Shown piece after piece: positions 1 to 8,523 of a DNA stretch of 19,700 nt. The translations under genes were made by a program, and so were the position numbers. Numbering within the stretch: the first letter of the stretch is position 1; every line of letters begins with the position of its first letter. The notes under the pieces are model-generated. The model worked only from the letters and a program-made list of their open reading frames with translations. It had not been told where the DNA came from and did no database searches. Origin of the DNA: CAWEHQ01 sp051001995 (lineage in GTDB: Bacteria; Actinomycetota; Thermoleophilia; Solirubrobacterales; Thermoleophilaceae); contig JBPCMT010000100.1 in the NCBI GenBank assembly GCA_051001995.1, positions 1 to 19,700 on the forward strand, given 5' to 3'.

Positions 1-1
1 C

Positions 2-517
2 GCCCGCACCGCCGCTCCGCACCGCCGCCCCTCGCGGGCGCCGCGCCGCGCGGCCGGCGCCGCCGTTCTCCGCCTGCCGGTGCTGCCGGCCGGCGGCCTG
101 CTCGACAGGCTGCTGCGCGGGCGCGTCTGGGTCGGATTGGTGGGCGCCCTGCTCGCAGGGATCGTGTTCCTGAACGTGAGCCTGCTCGGCATCAACGGCG
201 GGATCGCCGCCACCAGCGATCAGGCGACGGAGCTGCGGCGCCAGAACGCCGAGCTGCGCCTCGACGTCGCGAAGCTCGGCTCCAGCGAGCGGATCCAGCG
301 CGCGGCCGAGGCGCAGGGCTTCGTGATGCCGGCGCCCGGCGACGTGACCTACCTCGAGCCCGACCCCGAGTCGGATGGGCGCCGCGCGGCGCTCGCGCTG
401 GAGAAGGGCGCCACGCCCGTGGCGCCGGTCGTGCCCGAGCCCGCGCCGGCCGCGCCGGAGGAGGTCGCCGCCGCGCCGCCAACCCCGCCGACCGCCGAGC
501 CGCCCGCGGTGCCGTAG
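2..517 (+). CDS. ftsL: FtsL-like septum protein, 5'-truncated by the window edge
   Basis: The reading frame is open from base 2 and runs to TAG at 515-517, so the true start probably lies left of the window. The GTG at 80 is only the first internal candidate. What is seen: an Arg/Ala/Pro-rich basic N-terminal stretch, then one hydrophobic segment (VWVGLVGALLAGIVFLNVSLL), then a coiled-coil-like stretch (DQATELRRQNAELRLDVAKL), a segment ending GFVMPAPGDVTYL, and a Pro/Ala-rich tail of about 45 residues. This is the bitopic layout of FtsL/DivIC proteins, and the 'lG...P....v.yL' ending is FtsL-like. FtsL works at the division septum with FtsB/DivIC and FtsQ to activate FtsW-FtsI. Only 3 nt separate its stop from the ftsI start, which supports the call. 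It could also be described as a generic septum formation initiator; family sequence identity is low in this group. Confidence 0.72.
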   Translation, partial: ARTAAPHRRPSRAPRRAAGAAVLRLPVLPAGGLLDRLLRGRVWVGLVGALLAGIVFLNVSLLGINGGIAATSDQATELRRQNAELRLDVAKLGSSERIQRAAEAQGFVMPAPGDVTYLEPDPESDGRRAALALEKGATPVAPVVPEPAPAAPEEVAAAPPTPPTAEPPAVP

Positions 518-520
518 GGG

Positions 521-2155
521 ATGCGCCTCCTCGATCGGCGCATCGGCCTCCTGTTCGCGATCTTCTTCCTGCTCCTGCTGGCCGCCGCCGGGCGGGCGGC
601 CTGGCTCGGCGGCGTGCGCGCGGACGACCTCGGCGAGCGCGCGGCCGCGCAGCAGGCGGCCGACCTCGAGGTGCCGGCGCGGCGCGGCACGATCACCGAC
701 CGAAACGGGGTCGAGCTGGCGGTGTCGGAGGACGCCGCGACCGTGTTCGCCAACCCGTTCCTTGTGAAGGACCCGGTGCGTGCCGCGGCGCAGCTCGCGC
801 GGGTGCTCGACGCGCCCGAGGACGAGCTGCTCGACCAGCTCTCCGGGGAAGCGGGCTTCGTCTACCTCGCCCGACAGGTCGACGCCGACGTGGGCGACGA
901 GGTGGAGGAGCTCGGGATCGCCGGCGTGGACACCGTCGCCGAGCCGCGGCGGCGCTACCCGCAGGACGAGCTCGCGAGCCAGCTCCTGGGCGCCGTGGGC
1001 ACGGACGGCTACGGGCTTGCGGGGCTCGAGCAGGCCTACGAGGAGTCGCTGCACGGGCTCGACGGCCGCCGTCGCGTGGTGAGCGACGCGCTTGGCGATC
1101 CGGTGAGCATCGTCGAGTCGGAGCCGGTCGAGGCCGGTGACGACCTCCAGCTCACGATCGACGCCGCGCTCCAGGCGCGCGTCGAGGACGCGCTCGCCAA
1201 GGTGGGGGAGGCTTATGACCCGCGCGGCGCGCACGCGATCGTGATCGACCCGAACACGGGCGAGGTGCTGTCGCTGGCCAACTGGCCGGCCGTGGACGCC
1301 AACGACTGGGCCGCGGCGCCCGACGCCGCCCGCCGCAACGGCGCGGTGTCCTCGAGCTTCGAGCCCGGGTCCACGTTCAAGCCGTTCACCGTCTCCGGCG
1401 CGCTCGAGGAGGAGGTCGTTGATCCGGGGACCGAGTTCACGCTCGAGCCCACGATCACGGTGGCCGATCGCGTGATCGGCGAGGCCCACGAGCGTGGCAC
1501 CGTCGAGCTGTCGGTCGGCGAGATCCTGGCGCAGTCCTCCAACGTCGGCACCGTGACGATCGGCATGGAGCTGGGTGAGGAGCGCTTCGACGAGTGGATC
1601 CGCGCCTTCGGCTTCGGCGAGCCGACAGGGGTCGAGGCGCCCGGCGAGGCGCCCGGGATCGTGCCGCCGCCCGAGGACTACTCGGGCTCCTCGATCGGCA
1701 ACCTCCCGATCGGGCAGGGGTTGTCGGTGACGCCGATCCAGATGGTGCAGGGCTACTCGGCGATCGCCAACGAGGGCGTCATGCGCACGCCCTACGTCGT
1801 CGAGGGCGGCGAGTCCGAGGGCCGGCGGGTGATCTCCGAGGAGACCGCGGCCGACGTCTCGAAGATGCTCGAGGGGGTGCTCGGCCCCGGCGGCACCGCC
1901 GAGGAGGCGCAGATCGCCGGCTACGAGCTGGCCGGCAAGACCGGCACGGCGGAGAAGGCGATCGACGGCGTCTACTCGGACACGAAGTTCTTCGCGTCGT
2001 TCATCGGCTTCGCGCCGGCCGAGGCCCCCGAGCTGCTGGTCTCGGTGATGGTCGACGAGCCCCAGGGCTCCTACTACGGCGGCGCGGTGGCGGCGCCGGC
2101 GTTCGAGGAGATCGTGAGCTTCGCGCTGCCGTACCTGCGGATCGCGCCGCGGTAG
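521..2155 (+). CDS. ftsI: Division-type peptidoglycan transpeptidase (class B PBP, FtsI/PBP3)
   Basis: This 544-residue class B penicillin-binding protein cross-links septal peptidoglycan. An N-terminal membrane anchor is visible at about residues 8-30 (IGLLFAIFFLLLLAAAGRAAW), followed by the dimerisation/pedestal region with the conserved ARRGTITDRNGVELA motif. The transpeptidase domain carries all three active-site motifs: STFK (Ser284 nucleophile, Lys287), SSN (Ser339-Asn341) and KTG (Lys473-Gly475, in AGKTGTAEK). Length is ordinary for FtsI, and no PASTA repeats follow the catalytic domain. The ATG lies 3 nt after the FtsL-like stop, so the two are almost certainly cotranscribed and translationally coupled. 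In most dcw clusters murE follows ftsI; here an unrelated aldo/keto reductase follows after 112 nt. A paralogous elongation PBP is possible but the ftsL neighbour argues for the division enzyme. Confidence 0.93.
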   Translation: MRLLDRRIGLLFAIFFLLLLAAAGRAAWLGGVRADDLGERAAAQQAADLEVPARRGTITDRNGVELAVSEDAATVFANPFLVKDPVRAAAQLARVLDAPEDELLDQLSGEAGFVYLARQVDADVGDEVEELGIAGVDTVAEPRRRYPQDELASQLLGAVGTDGYGLAGLEQAYEESLHGLDGRRRVVSDALGDPVSIVESEPVEAGDDLQLTIDAALQARVEDALAKVGEAYDPRGAHAIVIDPNTGEVLSLANWPAVDANDWAAAPDAARRNGAVSSSFEPGSTFKPFTVSGALEEEVVDPGTEFTLEPTITVADRVIGEAHERGTVELSVGEILAQSSNVGTVTIGMELGEERFDEWIRAFGFGEPTGVEAPGEAPGIVPPPEDYSGSSIGNLPIGQGLSVTPIQMVQGYSAIANEGVMRTPYVVEGGESEGRRVISEETAADVSKMLEGVLGPGGTAEEAQIAGYELAGKTGTAEKAIDGVYSDTKFFASFIGFAPAEAPELLVSVMVDEPQGSYYGGAVAAPAFEEIVSFALPYLRIAPR

Positions 2156-2267
2156 CGCCCTGCTCCTGCGGAGTGACGCTGTCCGCCTTCCCTCTCGCCA
2201 GGTCGGGCGGTTTCGTACGGCCCAACCCGGGTAGGCGATCCGCAGACCCGATCGAGGAAGGATCCGC

Positions 2268-3248
2268 ATGGACCGCCGCACGCTGGGATCGCAGGGCCTG
2301 ACCGTCGCCGAGCTGGGACTGGGGTGCATGGGCATGTCGTTCGCCTACGGCTCGGTACCGGACGAGCAGGCCATCGCCACCATCCACCGGGCTACGGAGC
2401 TCGGGGTGACGCTCATCGACACGGCCAACGTCTACGGGCCGGAGACCAACGAAGCCGTCGTGGGCAAGGCGATCGCCGACCGGCGCGACCGCGTGGTGCT
2501 GGCCACCAAGTTCGGCAACGCCTATGACGAGGACGACCGCCAGGTCGACGGCCGGCCCGATTACGTGAGGAGCTCCTGCGAGGCGTCGCTGCAACGCCTG
2601 GGCGTCGAGCACATCGACCTCTACTACCAGCATCGCGTGGACCCCGACGTCCCGATCGAGGAGACCGTGGGAGCCATGGCCGAGCTCGTGGACGGCGGCA
2701 AGGTCCGTCACCTGGGACTCTCGGAGGCCGGACCCGAGACGATCCGCCGAGCGCACGCCACCCACCCGATCGCGGCGCTTCAGACCGAGTACTCGTTGTG
2801 GAGCCGCGATCCCGAGGACCAGATCCTGCCGACCGTCCGCGAGCTCGGTATCGGGTTCGTCGCCTATAGCCCGCTGGGTCGCGGCTTCCTCACCGGCCGG
2901 ATCACCTCGCCCGAGGACCTCGACGAGGACGACTTCCGGCGCAGCAGCCCTCGCTTTCAGGGCGAGAACTTCCAGCGCAACCTCGAGCTCGTCGACCGTG
3001 TACGCGAGATGGCCGAGGACCGTGACGTCACCGCCGGCCAGCTGGCGCTCGCCTGGGTGCTCCACCGGGGTAGCGACGTCGTGCCGATCCCCGGCACCAC
3101 ACGACCCGAACGCGTCGAGGAGAACGTCGGCGCCGCCGATGTCGCACTCGATGAGAGCGACCTCGAGCAGCTCGACGAGATCGCGCCCGTGGGCGTGGCC
3201 GCCGGAGAGCGCTATCCGGAGCCGATGATGCGCCAGCTCAACGTCTGA
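2268..3248 (+). CDS. Aldo/keto reductase
   Basis: This 326-residue protein is an NADP(H)-dependent aldo/keto reductase with a TIM-barrel fold, cytoplasmic, substrate unknown. The catalytic tetrad is complete by position: Asp51 and Tyr56 (IDTANVYGPETNE), Lys81 (LATKFG) and His122 (YYQHRVD). The cofactor end of the barrel is seen in AYSPLGRGFLTG and in PIPGTTRPERVEEN near the C terminus. The sequence style resembles the plant-auxin-induced-like/AKR13 type (GLGCMGMSFAYG). The start is supported by a strong Shine-Dalgarno, GAGGAAGGA at 2254-2262, six bases before ATG. It stands alone between ftsI and a decayed reading frame, so neighbours do not indicate a substrate. Base and codon use do not differ obviously from neighbours. 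Confidence 0.9.
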   Translation: MDRRTLGSQGLTVAELGLGCMGMSFAYGSVPDEQAIATIHRATELGVTLIDTANVYGPETNEAVVGKAIADRRDRVVLATKFGNAYDEDDRQVDGRPDYVRSSCEASLQRLGVEHIDLYYQHRVDPDVPIEETVGAMAELVDGGKVRHLGLSEAGPETIRRAHATHPIAALQTEYSLWSRDPEDQILPTVRELGIGFVAYSPLGRGFLTGRITSPEDLDEDDFRRSSPRFQGENFQRNLELVDRVREMAEDRDVTAGQLALAWVLHRGSDVVPIPGTTRPERVEENVGAADVALDESDLEQLDEIAPVGVAAGERYPEPMMRQLNV

Positions 3249-3270
3249 GGCTTGGCCGAGCGGGCTGCGG

Positions 3271-3453
3271 GGCGGCGCGGTGCTGGCCTCGCTCGCCGAC
3301 ACCCTGATGCCCGAGGCATACCGGGAGGGTGGGGCACGGGTCGCGTACGCGACCGCTCTGGGGTTCCTCCTCTCCCCGCGCGCGACGACGCGAAACGCTT
3401 TGAGCCGCAAGCCATCCGCGCGCTCGCCCCAATCCGTCGCGGTTCCCGCATAG
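3271..3453 (+). pseudogene. Remnant of a ZIP-family metal transporter C terminus
   Basis: Directly after the aldo/keto reductase, the frame beginning at 3271 has no start context but reads GGAVLASLADTLMPEA followed by YREGGARVAYATALGFLLS (to 3375). From memory this matches the end of bacterial ZIP zinc/iron transporters, which typically reads like 'GA(I/V)LA.LADT(M/L)MPEA...GG......T..GF.LAF.LS'. The frame then continues as low-information Arg/Ser/Pro sequence to TAG at 3451-3453. All upstream ZIP helices with the metal-binding His residues are absent; the aldo/keto reductase occupies that space. I read it as the leftover 3' end of a deleted transporter gene. A chance resemblance is possible because the match covers only about 35 codons. 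Confidence 0.55.
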
Positions 3454-3500
3454 TCTCTGGGCGCGACAGATGGCGAGTCCGTCGTGATGTGACCATCGAC

Positions 3501-3508
3501 GAGGAGGA
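3501..3508 (+). promoter_or_regulatory. Ribosome binding site deciding the start at 3515
   Basis: GAGGAGGA lies 6 nt before the GTG at 3515. The longer alternative start, GTG at 3509, would overlap the end of this Shine-Dalgarno sequence, so the later GTG (Val-Ala-Lys-Gln-Thr) is preferred. Confidence 0.6.
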
Positions 3509-3514
3509 GTGAGC

Positions 3515-4066
3515 GTGGCCAAGCAGACGAAGGCTCAGCGAGAGGCGGCCGGCAAGAAGGCGGCGACGACCAGGAAGAGCACGGCGGCGAAGCGCAGCGA
3601 GTCGCAGCTGAAGAGCTCGGCGAAGGACACGGGCGGAAAGGTCACCGAGGCCGCGAAGGCCGTCGGGAGCACCGCGCGCAAGGCGGTCAAGGCGGTCGGC
3701 AAGCGCGCCGACGCCGGGGCCACGCAGGTGGACGCGATCCGAGACAAGCGACTGGCGTCGAACAAGGCGAAGTCCTCGTCGAAGCGCTCGTCGTCGGCGA
3801 AGGCACCCTCGAAGAGCAAGGCTTCCTCCGGCGGCAAGGCTTCCTCCGGCGGCAAGGCCTCGTCGAGGCGTACGGCGTCTTCTAAGAGCGCGGCCTCGTC
3901 GGGAGGGAAGCCGTCCTCGAAGCGCGCGGCGTCGTCTCGTGGAACCGCGTCCCCGCGCGGCAAGGCATCGTCCGGAGCGAAGGCATCGTCGACTCGGACG
4001 GCCACCTCGAAGCGCACCGGCTCCGCACGCGGATCGTCCTCGCGGCGAAAGACCTCCGCGAAGTAG
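3515..4066 (+). CDS. Lys/Ser/Ala-rich histone H1-like basic protein
   Basis: This is a protein of about 183 residues with very biased composition: Lys, Arg, Ser and Ala dominate. The first 80 residues (AKQTKAQREAAGKKAATTRK and on through KAVGSTARKAVKAVGKRAD) could form amphipathic basic helices. From about residue 90 it becomes a disordered tail of SSK/ASS/KASSGG units ending SSRRKTSAK, like the tails of eukaryotic H1 and of bacterial HupB/HctB-type proteins. No signal peptide, membrane segment or catalytic motif is visible. Probable role by composition only: non-specific nucleic-acid binding or nucleoid compaction. The GTG at 3515 is favoured over GTG 3509 by Shine-Dalgarno spacing. The gene is clearly coding: the frame avoids stops, the Lys codons are AAG, and the opposite-strand frame is acidic nonsense. 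I do not recognise a named family. Confidence 0.72.
   Translation: MAKQTKAQREAAGKKAATTRKSTAAKRSESQLKSSAKDTGGKVTEAAKAVGSTARKAVKAVGKRADAGATQVDAIRDKRLASNKAKSSSKRSSSAKAPSKSKASSGGKASSGGKASSRRTASSKSAASSGGKPSSKRAASSRGTASPRGKASSGAKASSTRTATSKRTGSARGSSSRRKTSAK
3821..3856 (+). repeat. Perfect 18-bp tandem duplication within the basic tail
   Basis: GCTTCCTCCGGCGGCAAG occurs twice back to back (3821-3838 and 3839-3856), encoding two copies of an ASSGGK unit. A degenerate third copy follows (GCCTCGTCG...). The surrounding tail contains further diverged SS-containing units, consistent with growth by replication slippage. Confidence 0.9.
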
Positions 4067-4092
4067 GTCGGATCAGGCGTACCCTCCCGTAC

Positions 4093-6639
4093 GTGGCGGT
4101 GATCCGGGGGGCGGGCCGGCGGCGTGGGACCGGCGCGGCGACAGCGGTTGCGCTGGCGCTCTTCGCGCTCGCGCTTGTCTGGGCGCTGCCCGAGCCCGCG
4201 GCCGCCGCGCCGGCGGCCGACGCCGGAGCGTTGCGGGCGGTGGTGCGAGAGAATCCGTGGCGCCTCACGCTTGTCGACCGCGAGGGGCGGCCGGTGCTCT
4301 CGGAGGATCCCTCGACCGGCCCAGGTCCGGCGGGCACGCTCGGCTTTCGCACGGGCGGAACCTGGCGACACGCCACGCGCGTGATCGACTCGCGCCGCCG
4401 CGGCGGCGCCTACGTCGCCGAGCTCGCGACGACCGACCCGCTGCGGACGATCCGGGTCAGGATCGACCGCTCGGCGGGCGGCGTCGTCGCCCTCGACGCC
4501 GAGCTGCTCGGGCCGCCGATCGCCGTCGAGGCCATGGGGATGGGCTTCTCGGCTCGGTCGAACGAGCGCTATCTCGGATTCGGTGAGCGCTCGAACGCCG
4601 TCGATCAGCGCGGGAGCACCGTGGAGAACTACGTCTCCGACGGCCCCTACCAGACCGAGGAGTACCCGTTCCTGAACGCCTTCGTGCCTCCGTGGGGTCT
4701 GCGTGAGCGTCGCGACGCCACCTACTTCCCGATCCCGTGGCTTCTGTCCACGGCGGGCTACGGCGTGCTGGTCGACAACCCGGAGACGAGCTACTACCGC
4801 CTCGACGCGGGCCGCACCGGCGCGTGGAGCGTCGAGGTCACGAGGGCGCCGGCGGGCGAGCCCGGTGGCGCCCTCGGCCCGCCGCCGGACCGGCTCTCGC
4901 TGCGCTTCTTCGCCGGCCCCAACCCGCGCGGGGCGCTGCGTCGCTTCACACGCGCCACCGGCCGGCAGCCACGTCCGGCGGCGCCCTGGACGCTCGGCAC
5001 CTGGTACCAGGCGACCGAGGACGAGCGAGAAGAGGTCGAGCTGCTGCGCGAGGCGGACGCGCCGCTATCGGTGCTCCAAACCTATCTCCACTACCTGCCC
5101 TGCGGCGAGCAGGTCGGGGTCGAGGGCGAGCAGCCGCCACGCACCCGCTCGGCCCACGCCGCGGGCGTGGCGATCACCACCTACTTCAACCCGATGATCT
5201 GCGCGAACTACCGGCCCGCCTTCGCACAGGCGCGCGCCGCGGGCGCGCTCACCGAGACCCGCGCCGGAGCGCCCTACCTCTACCGCTACGGCGCGAGTCC
5301 GGACGACACGAACCTCGTCGGTCAGTTCGACTTCTTCGAGCGCGCCGGCCGCGACGCGTACGCGCAACGCCTCGACGAGGCGATCGGCGACGGCTACGAC
5401 GGCTGGATGGAGGACTTCGGCGAGTACACGCCGCTCGACTCGGTCTCGGCCGGCAGGATCGCCGGCACGCGCGCGCACAACCCGTACGCGACCCGCTACC
5501 ACTGCGGCGCGTACCGTGCGGTGCGCGACCGCGCTCGCCCGATCGTCCGCTTTCAGCGCTCCGGATGGACCGGCGCGGCGCGCTGCGCCCAGGTCGTCTG
5601 GGGCGGCGATCCCACGAGCAGCTTCGGCTTCGACGGGCTCTCCTCGGCGGTCCGCCAATCGCTGTCGATCGGCCTCTCCGGCGTCGGCATCTGGGGCTCT
5701 GACATCGGCGGCTTCTTCCAGCTCGGGTCAAACGAGCTGTCGCCGGAGCTGCTCAAGCGCTGGGTGCAGTTCGGCGCCGTCTCGGCGGTGATGCGCACCC
5801 AGGCGAACGGCGTCGCCCTGCCGCCGAAGGAGCGCCCGCAGGTGATCGACCCCGATCAGATCGAGAACTGGCGCCGCTACACGAAGCTCCACACGCAGCT
5901 CTACCCGTACCTGGTCGCTGCGCAGGCCCGCTACGAGCGCTCGGGCGTGCCGCTGATGCGCCATCTCGCGCTCGGCTACCCGAATGACCGCCGGGCGACG
6001 GCGCAGGAGACCGAGTTCATGTTCGGGCCGGACCTGCTGGCCGCGCCGGTCGTCCGGCAGGGCGCGCGCGAGCGCGACGTCTACCTGCCGAAGGGCCGCT
6101 GGATCGACGTCTGGCGCTCGGTCCGCTACTCCGAGCGCAGCGGCGGCCTGCGGCTCGGAGAGCCGCGGACGCTGACCGGCCGGCGGACGGTGCAGCTGCC
6201 GGCGCCGCTCGAAGAGCTTCCGCTGCTCGCGCGGGCCGGCGCGGTGCTGCCGCTGCTGCCGCCGAGCGTGGACACCCTGTCCGGGTACGCGGAGCGACGC
6301 GACGATCTCGTGTCGCTCGCCGATCGGCGCGACCGCCTGCGGCTGCTCGCCTTTCCCCGCGGCCGCAGCGCCGCTGACTTCAACCGCCGCGGCGAGATCG
6401 TCTCCCGCGAGCGCCGGCGATCCTGGACGCTGCGCGTCGAGGCTCCGCGGCGCCTGCGCTACCGGCTCCAGGCGTCGCTCGAGACCCTGCGCCACCCGTT
6501 CGCCCCGTGCCAGGTGCGAGTGGACGGCCGTAGGCTCCCCGACGATCGCTGGAGCTACCGTCGCGCGAGCGGTGCTCTGCGCGTCGCGTTCGCCGGTCGG
6601 TCGGTCCGCCTCGTCGCGCGCGGCCGCTGCGGCGGCTGA
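4093..6639 (+). CDS. Secreted glycoside hydrolase family 31 (alpha-glycosidase)
   Basis: This 848-residue exported retaining alpha-glycosidase has a basic start, a hydrophobic core (ATAVALALFALALVWAL) and an Ala-rich signal-peptidase site near residues 36-42. No lipobox is seen. An N-terminal beta-sandwich region (about 45-290) contains GFGERSNAVDQRG, and the (beta/alpha)8 barrel spans about 295-650. The expected catalytic nucleophile is Asp441 in GWMEDFGEY; the expected acid/base is Asp506 in VVWGGDPTSS. GSDIGGF and VMRTQANG are further GH31 signatures. The C-terminal part holds beta domains and a Cys/Arg-rich end. The WMxDFGEY box resembles sulfoquinovosidases, but the stretch where those enzymes carry their Gln-x-x-Trp sulfonate clamp reads TYLHYLPCGEQ, so the substrate is unknown. 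The start is GTG 4093 (GTG 4099 also possible); no good Shine-Dalgarno is seen. It lies 26 nt after the H1-like gene. Confidence 0.9.
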   Translation: MAVIRGAGRRRGTGAATAVALALFALALVWALPEPAAAAPAADAGALRAVVRENPWRLTLVDREGRPVLSEDPSTGPGPAGTLGFRTGGTWRHATRVIDSRRRGGAYVAELATTDPLRTIRVRIDRSAGGVVALDAELLGPPIAVEAMGMGFSARSNERYLGFGERSNAVDQRGSTVENYVSDGPYQTEEYPFLNAFVPPWGLRERRDATYFPIPWLLSTAGYGVLVDNPETSYYRLDAGRTGAWSVEVTRAPAGEPGGALGPPPDRLSLRFFAGPNPRGALRRFTRATGRQPRPAAPWTLGTWYQATEDEREEVELLREADAPLSVLQTYLHYLPCGEQVGVEGEQPPRTRSAHAAGVAITTYFNPMICANYRPAFAQARAAGALTETRAGAPYLYRYGASPDDTNLVGQFDFFERAGRDAYAQRLDEAIGDGYDGWMEDFGEYTPLDSVSAGRIAGTRAHNPYATRYHCGAYRAVRDRARPIVRFQRSGWTGAARCAQVVWGGDPTSSFGFDGLSSAVRQSLSIGLSGVGIWGSDIGGFFQLGSNELSPELLKRWVQFGAVSAVMRTQANGVALPPKERPQVIDPDQIENWRRYTKLHTQLYPYLVAAQARYERSGVPLMRHLALGYPNDRRATAQETEFMFGPDLLAAPVVRQGARERDVYLPKGRWIDVWRSVRYSERSGGLRLGEPRTLTGRRTVQLPAPLEELPLLARAGAVLPLLPPSVDTLSGYAERRDDLVSLADRRDRLRLLAFPRGRSAADFNRRGEIVSRERRRSWTLRVEAPRRLRYRLQASLETLRHPFAPCQVRVDGRRLPDDRWSYRRASGALRVAFAGRSVRLVARGRCGG

Positions 6640-6714
6640 GCGGCGCTCGCGCGGGCCGCCAACGCGGAGGCGCCGATAGCTCTCGACCGCAAGCAAGGTT
6701 CGGCGCGCGTGGCG

Positions 6715-6720
6715 TAGGCT
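6715..6720 (+). promoter_or_regulatory. Probable -10 box TAGGCT for the mutase gene (leaderless)
   Basis: TAGGCT ends 7 nt before the ATG at 6728 and no Shine-Dalgarno lies between, so transcription would begin at or next to the start codon. A clear -35 hexamer 16-18 nt upstream is not visible. The same arrangement occurs at 12741-12746 and on the minus strand at 13420-13425. Confidence 0.4.
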
Positions 6721-6727
6721 CGAGGCC

Positions 6728-8383
<1,656 letters not shown>

Positions 8384-8449
8384 CGTGCCCCCGCGGCTCG
8401 GCGCCGCTCGGCGCTCGCGTGACTTCCAATAGCATCGCGTAGAGGGCGT

Positions 8450-8477
8450 GCGCCGCCCGGACGCCGCGGGCGGGCGC
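8450..8477 (+). promoter_or_regulatory. GC-rich hairpin upstream of the metE-like gene
   Basis: GCGCCGCCCG (8450-8459) can pair with CGGGCGGGCGC (8467-8477) with one bulged G around a 7-nt loop. It lies between a TAGAGG hexamer (8440-8445, a possible -10) and the metE-like start, so it could sit in the 5' leader. In sequence this GC-rich such dyads arise by chance, and no known SAM- or B12-sensing riboswitch core was recognised. A further dyad, GCGCCG-CT-CGGCGC at 8401-8414, could terminate the mutase transcript but lacks a U-tract. Confidence 0.25.
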
Positions 8478-8523
8478 GGTGGGACGGGCGCGGTCTCAGC
8501 AGACATCCTGAGGAGAGGAAGAC

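Noticed and set aside
2001..3410. 469-codon minus-strand frame across the aldo/keto reductase
   Set aside because: It covers the reductase with its full catalytic tetrad on the other strand and shows no independent motif or ribosome binding site.
3252..3512. 86-codon + strand frame between the aldo/keto reductase and the H1-like gene
   Set aside because: Arg/Gly-rich nonsense; the real signal in this stretch is in another frame and resembles a ZIP transporter end.
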